A stretch of DNA of 64,000 nt from Ilyonectria destructans (taxonomy: Eukaryota > Ascomycota > Sordariomycetes > Hypocreales > Nectriaceae), in the NCBI GenBank assembly GCA_020740775.1, contig JAHEWK010000014.1, positions 434,001-498,000 on the forward strand, written 5' to 3'. Made by a program: the position numbers and the translations under genes. Below the pieces are notes generated by a model, which did not search any database, had not been told where the DNA came from, and saw nothing but the letters and a program-made list of their open reading frames with translations. Shown in pieces: positions 21,684-32,336 of this stretch; position 1 is the stretch's first letter, and every line of letters begins with the position of its first letter.

Positions 21684-24600
21684 ATGGCTGCCTTTCTTCG
21701 AAGCAAGCAGACGGGCATGCAGAATGACCTGTCTGCGAGTATCCGACCTGAGCTTTTTATGCCCGATGACCAGGCCCGCTATGGCATCAACTCCCAGATC
21801 AGGTTTGCCCCGCCTCCGAATCCTCCGCTGCCGGGTCTTGGCCATGCTCGCCGGCCGTCGCGTTTGCGTCCTTGTCGCTAACGTCATTGTGTGCTGTAGC
21901 TGCTTCACTTACGATCCCGTCCAGTCGCTGCTTGCGATAGGCACGAGCGAGAGCAAGTTTGGCCCCGGCAAGATCTCCGTCTTTGGCCAGCGTCGTGTCC
22001 AAAAGATCCTCGAACCGTCCCGACGCACTTCTTTCCAGTTCCTCCAGTTCAGTGGAAACCGACTCATCAGCATCGACAAGAAGAATGAGCTTGGGATATG
22101 GGATCTTGACACGGGCGAGCGAGTTTATTCCCTCGTCATCGCTGGCATTGTCGTCTCTCTGGTTGCAGACCCCATGCTGGACTGGGCCTTCATCGGTCTC
22201 CAGAACGGAGACGTTTTGGCATATGATCTGGACCGTGGTAACCTTGCCCGGGCTTTCCGGTTGCCCAACTTCTGGAAGGAGAAGGACCCAAGCACAAAGG
22301 TGTCCAGTCTCGTCTCGATATCGCTTCATCCCAGGGACATTGGGAAACTGCTAGTGGCATATACCAACGGAGCCGCTGTCTACTCCTTCAAGCAGAGTCG
22401 GCCAGTTCAGTTCTACGAATATGTCTTGCCGGCTGGCGCCCCGGGCGGAAATGGCATTGCCGTTGATTCAATTAGAAAGCCAAGGCTGACCCATGCGCTC
22501 TGGCATCCCTCTGGTACCTTCATCCTCACGGCCCACGAAGACGGCAGCTTGGTCTTTTGGGATCCCAAAGAGGAGAAAGTCGTTATGGCCAGAACACTGA
22601 CAAACATGAATGTGAATCAGCCAAGCCCCGAATCCGAAACACTACCCACAGAGCCCATTATCAAGATTGCCTGGTGCTGCAAGGAGAACTGCGACGATAG
22701 CGGATTGTTGATTGCTGGCGGACAGCTCCTTGACGCGTCGCCAAAGGGCTTGACTTTTATTGATCTTGGCATCACGCCCATTTATGCTACATCCTCGTGG
22801 CAGATTCTGAGCGCCTATTGCCGTGGCAAGCGTCAAACTACCTTACCTCTTCCCTCTGGTGCCCAGGCAGTCGACTTTCTCATGATCCCCCGGGCCTCGC
22901 CTCATTTTTCCGGCGCTCAGGATCCCATCGCAATCATTCCTTTGCTGTCCTCGGGTGAGCTCATTACGATGAGCTTTCCTTCTGGATACCCCATCAGCCC
23001 CACGAATCAGCTTCATCCTTCCATCTTTTTTGTCCATCCCTTCATCTCGAAAGTCAACGTATCCAGTTTAGAGCGACCCAGGTGGCTATCCATGATGGAG
23101 AAACGGAACCAGGGAGAGCCCATTTTGAAGGGCGGCGCCGAAGGACCTCGGCCACGCAAGAGATTTGAGGAGCGTACAATCATCCAGGCGGCCCATGCGG
23201 ATAGCATCATTCGAATCTGGGATTCAGGCCATGCCGACGACATCGAAAACGGAAGCCAGCTGCAGGTCGATGTTGCTCGAGCACTGGATCGATCTGATGA
23301 TATTGAAATCACCACAATGAGCATGGCAACCAATACCGGCGAGTTTGTTGTCGGAACGCGCACAGGTGAAGCTATCATCTTCCGGTGGGGAGCGAACCGA
23401 TTCTTTGGAAAGGAGCAGTCGCAGCAACTAGACCCAAACCCCAAAGGATTGACTGATATCAGCTCGAGGGCAGAGCCGACCCTCAAAGAGGGACTCCAAC
23501 CTTTGGTTCTGTACGAGATGATGATGGGACCTATTACAGCCATTCAAATATCCAATGTCGGATTTGTGGCTGTTGGATCCGAACTTGGCTTTATTACCCT
23601 GATCGATCTCCGTGGCCCAGCAATCATTTATCAAGCCCCGATGACCGATTTTGCCAAGCAAGACAAGCGCTCGTCCTTCCTCAGAGGCCACCACTCAAGC
23701 TCTGGGCCACCAAAAGAATGGCCAGTGGTGATTGAGTTTGGTGTCATGACTCTAGACGATGACAAGTATTCCAGTATCTGTTGCTTTGTGGGAACGAACT
23801 TAGGCAAGGTCATCACTTTCAAGCTACTCCCAGGTAACAACGGTAGCTATTCTGCGCAAGTGGCGGGCTTCGTCGCATTCGATTCCAAGGTTATTTCGCT
23901 CAGTCCCATTAATGCAGACACTGGGAAACCTGCTGCTGCTACCGGTCAGATAGTGGCGGGTCTTAGAGAGGGCCATCAGGTTAATGGCGTACTCGTGGCA
24001 GGTTAGTTTGCCAAACAATAGCTTTGCGGTAAAGTACTAATCGGATGATAGTCACACAAACTGAAATCAGAATTTTCAAGCCAGCTAATGCAAAGGGGGC
24101 ATCCAAGGAGTTTGACGACATCCTATGCGACGCCGCAAGTGTTGCGGAGCTCGAGCTGCAAGGATTTGCGGTTGTTGCAACTTTTGGTGACCGAACCGCG
24201 CGAGCATTCTCTATCCCCGGCCTCAAAGAGATCGGCAAGGCGGATTTGCCAATGATCGACATCAGCCGCAGCACGGCTTCTGTTGTTACTCAAACTGGTG
24301 ATATCTTTGCGTGGTCTGGTCCTAGTGAACTGGCAGTCATCCACGTCTGGGGTACCGGAAAGCCTCCCCAGCAATCTCCCGATACTCTGATCAACCCGAA
24401 AATGGAATGCCCACCTCGTCCAACAATTTCAAACTTGCAGTGGATTTCGGGTACCCAGTACATCTCGCCCCCTGACCTAGATCTACTGGTCGGCGGGCCC
24501 GACCGACCACCCAGTAAGCGAATGATGGAGGCGGCAGCGGCAGAGCAACGTGCTGCTCGAACCGGTGAAGCTGGACCTGCCGGATCTAGCCAGGAAGGCT

Positions 24601-24776
24601 GGGGAGACTACCTTTCGAGACAACTGAACGAGCGGACGGAAAAGCTGAACATGATGGGTGATAACATGGATAACCTTCAGGAACAAAGCGCTGGGTGGGC
24701 GAACGATGTGAACAAGTTCATTGGCAAGCAGAAGAGGAATGTGGTGCTAGGTGGGCTGAAAGGGAAATTCTTTTAA
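21684..24776 (+). CDS. Sro7/tomosyn (Lgl-family) exocytosis regulator
   Basis: Exons 21684-21802, 21900-24001 and 24052-24776, with introns 21803-21899 and 24002-24051; 981 residues in all. The N-terminus reads MAAFLRSKQTGMQNDLSA and the first join gives QISCFTYDPVQSLLAIG then SKFGPG, a hallmark of fungal Lgl proteins. Many WD-type blades follow (ELGIWDLDTG, SLVFWDPKEEK, SIIRIWDSG), consistent with the two seven-bladed propellers of Sro7. The last about 60 residues (RQLNERTEKLNMMGDNMDNL, then a K-rich end KGKFF) resemble the R-SNARE-like tail of tomosyn. Family knowledge: these proteins bind the plasma-membrane t-SNARE Sec9 and Rab Sec4 and control polarised secretion. The first intron's acceptor follows a CTAAC branch. 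The frame looks intact. Confidence 0.92.
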
Positions 24777-25018
24777 AGGTTTCTTTGAGAAGAACAGTTC
24801 TTTGGTCGAGGAATTACCCTGTTGATTTAGTGGATGTCAAACAAACAACTCTAGCGTGATACCAGGGCCGCTCTTTCAATCTTATTTGGCCTAATTTAAA
24901 GTGGGAGTCTATAAACAATCGCGATTAGCAACCGACCTTGAGTATTTGAAAACATCAAACCCCATGCTGTACTATCTATCAATCCAACGGACCCTAGTCA
25001 ACTAAACTAGCACCAGCC
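24777..25018. other. Convergent 3' ends
   Basis: Short space between the Sro7-like gene on the plus strand and the membrane protein gene on the minus strand; no feature is seen. Confidence 0.5.
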
Positions 25019-26110
25019 TCATGGTTCGACGATGCGAACTCTTATCTCCCGTTGTTTCGCGAGGACTTGATCCATGGTGGGAGAGGCGATCCTCGCTTGC
25101 TTCGGTTCGCTCACTTGATTCACCTCGGGAGAGGAGAGGACTGTTCCCATGGAATAACAAGATTCGAGGTCGGTATCGTCTCCTTGGAACGGCCAAACTG
25201 TGGCGGGTTCATCAAGATTGGCATTGTCCCATTCCAAATCCGTTTTCTGCCGCCCTTCGTCCTCGTCACCCAGTCTTTCTTTGCGAGCCTTGTTGGGGTC
25301 TGAAAGGGATCTTTCTCGTACAATGTCCTGCCGGCTACCTTGAGTTGGCTTAAGGCTGTGTTCGGATCTCTCGGTAGCCTCATTCGGGAGGTTCTCTTGA
25401 GCTGGCTTAGTCAGACATCTCCCCCCAAGTTCAAATGGCTCAGGTTGACGGAGGGATCGATACCTGGCTATAGGTCGTTGACTATTGTGAGTTGGCTCAA
25501 AGCTCGATCGGTCCCGTGTCTCATCCCTGCTGGGTCGTTGCTCGGTCAGGCCCCGGTGTCTCTCTCTCTCCCCACTGTTGCCAGAAGGCGGAGATTTAAC
25601 TGCAGTTTTGACGATAGTAGCCTCCAGGCCAGCCGCAGCATCTTCGGCCCCCGTACTCTGCCCGGATGGTCGTTCATTCTGCTGCTCTCGTTGACCGTCG
25701 ACTCTATTTCTGCTCACAGCTGGTGTCATGCTGACCGTGGAGATATCAGCAACTCGATTGTTTCGAGCACTGGGTGTCACAACCGCAGGAAGCCTGGCGG
25801 CCATTCGTCTAAGCCGTCGGTTTTCCCTTTCCACGACACCATTTGCCGCATTTGCCGACTTCAACAATGCTTGAATGCGGGCTTCTTCAGCCTTTGCAGC
25901 ATTCCGATGCTTTTGAAAATCGGCAGATACCTCCTTTAGTTTCTTCGACGACAAACTATGCCGTCTTCTGTACACGAAGGCGACAAATACCATGAGTAAT
26001 ACCAATGGGCCCAGGATAGCCAAAGCGGCCATGTAAGCCACGTCCTTCACCTCTTCTGCTCGGCCCTGGATTGACCGAGCGGCCAGAGACTCCAGATTGA
26101 TAGCGGGCAT
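25019..26110 (-). CDS. Single-pass membrane protein with coiled-coil and disordered tail
   Basis: Read from the ATG at 26110 the product has about 363 residues. In-frame ATGs at 26200 and 26281 would add 30 or 57 residues. I prefer 26110 because MPAINLESLAARS lies just ahead of the membrane segment and the upstream extension looks unlike coding sequence. One hydrophobic helix (LAILGPLVLLMVFVAFVY) is followed by RRRH, then a K/E/A-rich stretch likely to form a coiled coil (KKLKEVSADFQ, AEEARIQALLK, RENRRLRR), then a long S/R/Q/E-rich tail. The basic residues after the helix suggest a cytosolic C-terminus. No known family is recognised. Convergent with the Sro7-like gene; a functional link is not shown. 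Confidence 0.65.
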   Translation of the reverse strand: MPAINLESLAARSIQGRAEEVKDVAYMAALAILGPLVLLMVFVAFVYRRRHSLSSKKLKEVSADFQKHRNAAKAEEARIQALLKSANAANGVVERENRRLRRMAARLPAVVTPSARNNRVADISTVSMTPAVSRNRVDGQREQQNERPSGQSTGAEDAAAGLEATIVKTAVKSPPSGNSGERERHRGLTEQRPSRDETRDRSSFEPTHNSQRPIARYRSLRQPEPFELGGRCLTKPAQENLPNEATERSEHSLKPTQGSRQDIVRERSLSDPNKARKERLGDEDEGRQKTDLEWDNANLDEPATVWPFQGDDTDLESCYSMGTVLSSPEVNQVSEPKQARIASPTMDQVLAKQREIRVRIVEP

Positions 26111-26867
26111 AATGGGCGAATATCGAAAGCTGTCAATGGAGTAGTCAGAGCAAGTTTCGGCCGTCTTGGTGGTTCGGAGTGGAACAGAAAACAGAGGCAT
26201 GGCTAACGGGTAACTGGACACCCTTAAATGTAGTGCTTGGCCCCTGTGAAGCCAACTCTGTCCGGAGAACAGAATGGGCAAACTACGTTACACATCTTGT
26301 TGTTTGCGGGAAACATGCCCGCTGCTGAAAATGCAATCGATGATCAGACAGCGAAGGACCCTTTAGCGAAGCCATTGAGGCTGTTCTAGTTTTTGGATGG
26401 CATGAGTTCGGGATGTTGGTTCACGGTTGAAAATATTGCCCAACGCGCGACAATGTCTCAAGAACAAGAAGCAGCGTTCTAAAAAGATATTGTGGCGACG
26501 ACCCCGCGACAATCCAAAACACACAAAAACACATGAATGGATAAAACCACTACAGGGTAGGTTCCCATGCCGAAGGATGGTGGAAATATGCTGATTGATG
26601 ATGCGAAAATCGCACGCCATTCTAGTGTATGCACGTCAAGATTGGTAAGCTTCCCACAGGCGGCCGTCACGGGCTAATTCTCGCTGTCCGACTGCTCTAA
26701 TCCAGCCCGGCGTTGACGCAATGTTTACATGTCAATTATTAATAATCCCCCCGATCCCGAAGCTGCATATAAGAGCTACCCCGCCCGTCCCAGACTTCAG
26801 AATGCTTGATATCTATAATAATATATAACCAAGAACACATCCTTTGAACGAAGTATCTACCGCTACT
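26111..26867. promoter_or_regulatory. Divergent promoter region with TATA-like box before the dehydrogenase
   Basis: Lies between the minus-strand membrane protein start and the plus-strand dehydrogenase start at 26868. A GCATATAAGAG box at 26765-26775 sits about 100 bases before the dehydrogenase ATG, and an AT run (TATAATAATATATAACC) follows at about 26814-26830. No other feature is seen. Confidence 0.4.
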
Positions 26868-27777
26868 ATGGCCTCCGCTCCCTTCTTTGCTCTCGTTGCA
26901 GGTGCTGGCCCTGGAACAGGTGAGACAGCTGGCAAATCGTCGAATGCACTTGGACACAGGCCAGGCTAACAATCATAGGGCGAGCTGTTGCGCTCAGATT
27001 CGCAAAGACCTACCCAGTTGTGGTTCTCGCGAGAAGCCCCGAGAGTTACAGTGACATTGTCACAGAGATCAAGAAGGCAGGTGGCCATGCGTTGGGCATC
27101 TCCACCGACATTGTTGACCCGGCCTCGGTCAACTCTGCTTTCGAGAAAATCAAGAAAGAACTCCCCGGTAGCAAGCTGGCAGCAGCCATTTACAATGTCA
27201 GCGGCGGCTTTGCTAAGAAGCCATTTCTAGAGTTGACGACTGAGGAGCTTGACGGCGGCCTCGACGTTGCTGTGTAGGTCATGTTATTTGTCTTGATAAA
27301 AACACCAGCTGACAGCCTTCAGACGAGGCTTCGCTAGATTCGCCCAAAACTCCCTTCCCCTGCTTCTGGAGTCGGTGCCGGAGTCTCCTCACCCCCCGTC
27401 TCTGCTCATCACCGGTGCCACCGCGTCAGTGAAGGGATCCGCGCATTTCGGATCCTTTGCTGCCGGGAAGTTTGCACTGCGAGCACTGGGCCAGTCTCTG
27501 GCGCGAGAATTCGGACCTCAGGGTATCCACGTGGCTCACATCATTGTCGATGGAATCATCGATATTCCCAGGACGAAGAATTTCACCACGGCCAGCTCTG
27601 CAGAAGATGCAAAGCTTAGGCCAGAAGCGGTAGGGTTTATAACTATCCAACTACCACATGATTACAAAGCTGATAGTCCATCTATAGATTGCGGAGACCT
27701 ACTGGCATTTGCACACTCAGCATCGTTCGGCATTCACGCAGGAGATCGATATTAGACCATATGTGGAAAAGTTTTAA
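26868..27777 (+). CDS. Short-chain dehydrogenase/reductase, FxxxK variant
   Basis: Four exons, 26868-26919, 26979-27273, 27323-27629 and 27688-27777, give 247 residues. The N-terminal nucleotide loop reads VAGAGPGTGRAVA, and AIYNVSGGF replaces the usual NNAG block. The active-site region is LLITGATAS then SFAAGKFALR: Phe occupies the place of the catalytic Tyr of the YxxxK motif while the Lys is kept. A divergent SDR group with FAAGKFALR is, to my knowledge, common in fungi and bacteria, so this need not mean inactivity. The last intron (27630-27687) is required for the conserved end AETYWHLHTQ and EIDIRPY; without it the frame ends in unrelated residues. Probably a cytosolic NAD(P)-dependent enzyme; substrate unknown. 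Confidence 0.88.
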
Positions 27778-29121
27778 TGAAGCCCCGATGCTCCGGGTTT
27801 CTCAGATGAAGGAGGGGAATTATCAAACACGGACTGAGATTGTAACGGTTCAACGCGTGGTCATGGTCCCAAAGTTGCGATGGTATTAAATTGGAAAACC
27901 ATTCCTCTGCCTGAACTGATTGATCTTTCCAAACTGCGGTGCTTTCAGTTTGTGCAAACATAGAAATCAAAGCAGATTTGGATCGTCTTGAGTGGAATCT
28001 GCTCCTCCATGAAGTCTCGATATTAGGCGTGACCTATGCACTAGTGGACGACCCCAACCACACAAATTCTGCTAGCGATATCCCTTGAAATGCTTCAAGG
28101 AGAACCAGGTATCTCCTTAATGTTAATTTCTTGGCTGGTCGTGCGAGATTGGTGCAATCCCCCAAACACGATGGTCATATCCCAACCTCCTGTTCCATGT
28201 CGCTTGCAAGTTTGGTTCTGGTAGCATGATGGTTCTCTCCAAGGAGTGAATGTTTTGATCTGAAAAGACTCGCTGGGATGCATTAATTAGGAAGGGCCGA
28301 TCATCCGACGATCGGTCTCGGCTCTCGTCGACTAGGGATGTGTTGATGCCATAGCAGGGCAGGGAGGGTCGAGACCTTCAGCTCCGAAGGGTCCCGTCAG
28401 TGCCCCTTAGCCTTTGGAGCTGACTAAAATTGTACACTAAGATTGATCTATGTTATGATTGATACCTCGTATTATCGGAAGTCGCAGGGTGAATCATGTA
28501 CCAGTGTTCGGGAAGGCTGGGTTAGAGATGAAGTGAGACACCAATTCATTCTTGGTGTAAACCCCCTGAATTACATTAAGGTTATTACCTGGAATCTTAG
28601 TGATATGTAGAAGGGACAATTAGTCTATTATGGATGTGGCGGAATGTGAGGTGACTAACAGGATCATGCCCTCACTATCCGACGCGTCGTGATCGACACC
28701 ACCATCCCCAGCATTCCAACTCAGGAATCAGACACACAAGTCTTAAATATTCTAACTGGACATTTCTCGGGACTTTGACAAGACTTGTTTCAGACCCACC
28801 GGGAGCAACGCCGAGTGGACACTGAGGGCCGGAGAATTGTAACGTTTCAGTTCCTTCTGTTGACGTCAGCTGGTGTCTGTCCCTATTCGGATCAATTCCG
28901 CGACATTCCAGCCTCTCCAGTATTGATCTCGCGTTGATGATGGGTGATGGGAACATATCCAAGAAAGTATAAGAACCGGAAGGCAATCGCCATTCTATGA
29001 ACGACTTTCATCACCAACTTCTACACTCACTCCTTTGTTTCCATTAACATCCATCCACCTCGTGGACAGTCATTCGCTTCTTATTCACTCTTTCGAATTC
29101 TTTTAAAAACACTCACTCAAT
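27778..29121. other. Intergenic, no supported gene
   Basis: Only short frames are present. The last 100 bases (T/C-rich, ending CTCACTCAAT before the ATG at 29122) look like the leader of the cysteine-rich protein gene, with a TATA-like GTATAAGAA at about 28967-28975. Confidence 0.45.
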
Positions 29122-29919
29122 ATGATTCGCTCTATGCTTGTTGTTGGCGTCATGGCCGCTGGTGCCATGGCCCAGGTTGACGCCGCCCCAGCTATCGTCG
29201 CCAGATGCCCTCCAGGCGTTGTCGATTGCCACGCCTGGGAGCATCTCGCTCCCGCCGACTTTCCGATGCCGGTGCGCCCACCTGCAACTGTGGTGGAGTG
29301 TCCTCCTGATGTCATTGACTGCTCTTACCGCAAGCCTGAGCCGCCCATGGAGCCTCCTTCCGGGGAAAAGCATGCCGAATGCCCCCCTGACATTGTCGAC
29401 TGTCCTTACCGCCAACACAACTGCACTCCCGAGGGATGCAAGCCTCCTACTGAGCAGAAGCCCCCAGTCATCCCTCCTGTTGTGATCGTGCCTCCTTGCG
29501 AGGGTTGCCACCACCCTATGAACTGGACCAACGGCCATGGTTGCCCTCTTGGGGGATGCGGCTTCATCAAGGTGCCGGTTTCATGCAACGGCGTGGACTG
29601 CAAGAAGCCCGAGATGCCTGAGTGCCACGGAGAGCACTGCCCCATGCCTCCCCCTCAGTGCCATGGCGAGAACTGTCCCATGCCTCCTCCTGTCGTCAAG
29701 ATCCCTACTTGCACCGGCGAGGGTTGTGTCACTCCTCCTGTTAAGGTCCCCTGCACCGGCGAGAAGTGCCCTCCTACCACTACTCAGACCGAGACCTGCC
29801 CTCCCGGCGGTTGCAGCACCGAGACCCCCGTCGTCATCGTCAGCGCCGGATCGAAGGCCTACTCTGGCAGTGTTGTGGCTGCCGCCGCTGCTCTAGCCTT
29901 TGCCTTCAGCCTCATCTAA
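29122..29919 (+). CDS. Cysteine-repeat, probably GPI-anchored cell-wall protein
   Basis: Single exon, 265 residues. A signal peptide is likely at residues 1-17 or 1-22 (MIRSMLVVGVMAAGAMA). The mature part is built from Pro-rich spacers and paired cysteines: three CPP(G/D)(V/I)(V/I)DC units (about residues 29-36, 60-67, 87-94), one CEGC, and eight C-x4-C units including CHGEHC, CHGENC, CTGEGC and CTGEKC between about 101 and 231. I count 24 cysteines, all in pairs. An NWT sequon lies near residue 134. The C-terminus (SAGSKAYSGS then a hydrophobic Ala-rich run to the stop) fits a GPI attachment signal. It is probably displayed on the plasma membrane or wall. The repeats suggest adhesion, wall structure or metal binding, which is inference only. 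I do not recognise a named family. Confidence 0.82.
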   Translation: MIRSMLVVGVMAAGAMAQVDAAPAIVARCPPGVVDCHAWEHLAPADFPMPVRPPATVVECPPDVIDCSYRKPEPPMEPPSGEKHAECPPDIVDCPYRQHNCTPEGCKPPTEQKPPVIPPVVIVPPCEGCHHPMNWTNGHGCPLGGCGFIKVPVSCNGVDCKKPEMPECHGEHCPMPPPQCHGENCPMPPPVVKIPTCTGEGCVTPPVKVPCTGEKCPPTTTQTETCPPGGCSTETPVVIVSAGSKAYSGSVVAAAAALAFAFSLI

Positions 29920-31942
29920 ATGTCTTGGAGATGCTCATAAAACGCGCCTACGTTGGAACATGATACTGGATGCTTAGGATGGATCCTGACGAGAGTTATG
30001 TTTGGGAATCTAGACTGGAATCTTTGCCTTGGACGAGAAAATAAAAAACTTGGGGATAAATCTCTAAATACCCGATATTTCTGTGCCCATTGTGAATTGC
30101 ACCCGAATTGATGTATCACGAGCCAGAGTGTGTTCATATGAGACAAATTCTAGCAACAATTAACGTAATAGACATGACTAGTTAAGCTTGAATATGTCTG
30201 GGAAAACTATCAACGCCAAACGGACATGAATTCATCCAGCTAGAGTAAGCCTCCATTACAACGTTTTCGTCACGCGGGATGTCAGCAATTCGCGTCAAGA
30301 TAAAGATACTCAGCTGCTGATATATCTCAGCTCGAGACATAACTTTGAGACACCATGATAAAATGATCATTTGATATTTGCGGCGATTGCAAAGTCAGTG
30401 ATGATTGATCTGGACAAAATCGAGGTCTGTAATCAAGCCGCACATTGAGTAAGAGCAAATTTGATAGCTTTGCATTGTGTACAGCTGTTCCAGCCTGAGG
30501 AACCATTTTCAGCCAGCTAAATCCTTTCATCAAGTACGCCGATTTATTAGCTTGTCGTCAAGTATGCAAGTATGCCATGCCTGCTAGGATGTGGCGACAG
30601 TGCGTCCGGGCTATTCTTCGGGCTGTTCCAACAAAGAGTAATCTGCACGTTCATAACAGATGTCATATTTGTTTTCTTTATCTGCATATCAAATGACGGC
30701 TGTATTTCATGCATTTTAGCAGCCTCACTTGACCGCCGTGAAATCAACTGAATAGGAACCTAAGACAACAGTTAGGCCAGGGGCAACACATCATCCCCTG
30801 CTTCATACAGTTTGGCGCATGCTTAGAACCCCGTGAAATGAGGCGGGTGTCTTGGACGGAGATTGCGGCTCGTGTTAGGGCCATGACTCCAATTGCAGGT
30901 GGTAACGCCCGCAAGAAAATTGCAAGGCTGCCCCCCACGAGACCTGCAGGTCTAGCGGAAGGGGTCAGCTCACAGATCAGATGCCCATGAATAAAAGGAA
31001 GCCTTGGTGGTGGAGGCTGACCGCCAGGGAAATACGGCTGGCGAAACCACTTGTCTCTGCGGGCGGAAAGTTAGAGCCCGCCCTAACAGCTTGCCGTCAC
31101 GCGGGTCACCAGGGGATGGCATCCTCAGAAAGCTACCATTTCGGTACTTGAACTAGGACAGGGCTTCCCGTAGCACCGGAACTTGCCTGTGGAGTGGCTA
31201 GCTTGCAGGTCTCTTCCTGGAGTGGTGGGTTGCATGATGGGCCGCATGTCTACGGCCCATCTATTGGGCGTCAAGTTGCATCGAGACCCGAATCCCCCAA
31301 AGTGTACGTCCAGGTATACGCAACCAAAGGTTCACCGCTCTCTCCGATCATGCACCATCTTGTGCTCATGCAATGCAGGCCCCTTTCTCGGCGAAAGCCG
31401 AAAGAGGACAAGATGAGGCGAGGGATCCTGTAGCCTTGAATTGGCGTGGAGAAATGGATGCCAGACCCATCCAGCGGTGAGACATCGCCGTGCTTGGGCG
31501 AATTTTCTGGAAAAGGCACAATGCAGGTCCAACTCATCCACCGATCGATGAAGCTAGCAAATGGTCTTAGTGACTCGTAATGTCTCGCCGGGTCCAGTAC
31601 GATGTGCCCCGGCTCCAAGTTCTGGTCTTGCAGCTGTAGCCTAATGTACATTTTCGGTCATCTTTGCGTTCGCGAAACAGTCGGGGTATACTCGTCAAAA
31701 CGGACCAGCACCTGGGCACCGGGATCACCCATACACAATTTTGTCTTGAACTGTCACGAGATGCTATTTTTATTGTTTGGTGAGCATATCCGAGCCTGTT
31801 TCGATGTATTGGGTTTTTGAGACGCAGATCGGAATACGAGAAAGGTCCAGCCTGAAACAAATTCGCGGCGTTTCATCAAAGTAAGCCGCACGGGACGGCC
31901 AACAGCTGACCGTCAGCCAGGCGAGGTTGATTGAAGGAGAAT
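29920..31942. other. Intergenic, retrotransposon left flank
   Basis: Mostly AT-rich to about 30750, then more balanced. Several frames of 60-125 codons overlap on both strands with no recognised domain and no convincing splice joins. Confidence 0.4.
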
Positions 31943-31947
31943 GAGAC
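31943..31947 (+). repeat. Target-site duplication, left
   Basis: GAGAC directly before the TG of the 5' LTR; the same five bases directly follow the 3' LTR at 37563-37567. Confidence 0.9.
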
Positions 31948-32163
31948 TGTAACGGGTCAGGCCCACTTGGCTGGCGGCTCTGCCGCCAAGCCCGAATTCT
32001 TCTCCACAGCGCCATCGAGTTGATTCTCGAATCTTCTATATTAAAGAAGATATAACGCGTCTTCACGCACCCAGTTTGTATTTAGATTCTTTCCTTTCTT
32101 CATCTTGAAAGTAAACAGCATAGGGACTAGTTAGTTGAATCAACTCACTAGAGGCCTTTCACA
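31948..32163 (+). repeat. 5' LTR
   Basis: Starts TGTAACGGG and ends CTTTCACA. It contains TATA-like boxes at about 32037-32043 and 32050-32057. ATCTTGAAAGTA at 32102-32113 is the complement of the primer-binding site and, by analogy with Tf1, may be the 5' end of the transcript. Confidence 0.95.
32102..32113 (+). promoter_or_regulatory. Candidate self-primer / transcript start in LTR
   Basis: ATCTTGAAAGTA pairs perfectly over 12 bases with TACTTTCAAGAT at 32164-32175. In Tf1 of fission yeast the first bases of the RNA fold back on the PBS and are cleaved to prime cDNA synthesis. The position about 45-65 bases after TATA-like boxes fits a transcript start. Confidence 0.7.
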
Positions 32164-32175
32164 TACTTTCAAGAT
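32164..32175 (+). other. Primer-binding site (self-complementary type)
   Basis: TACTTTCAAGAT abuts the 5' LTR with no gap and is complementary to an LTR segment within the proposed R region. This explains priming without a tRNA. I did not notice a match to a common tRNA 3' end, though I could not search systematically. Confidence 0.75.
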
Positions 32176-32336
32176 CACTTCAGAAATCTGCTGAAGTCCA
32201 GAAGTCAACGACTCATCCCGAGTCCAGAAGTCAAAAAGTCAGCCGAAGCACCCGAAGCACCCAAAGCACCCGAAGCACCCGAAGCACCCGGAGTTAAGAA
32301 GTTAGAAGCACCAGAAGCCACAAGCGAAGAAGAATA
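32176..32336 (+). repeat. Retrotransposon leader with short tandem repeats
   Basis: Contains GTCCAGAAGTCAA-type repeats at about 32195-32240 and a run of GAAGCACCC units at about 32244-32289, ahead of the gag ATG. It could form RNA structure for packaging or priming, which is inference. Confidence 0.6.
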
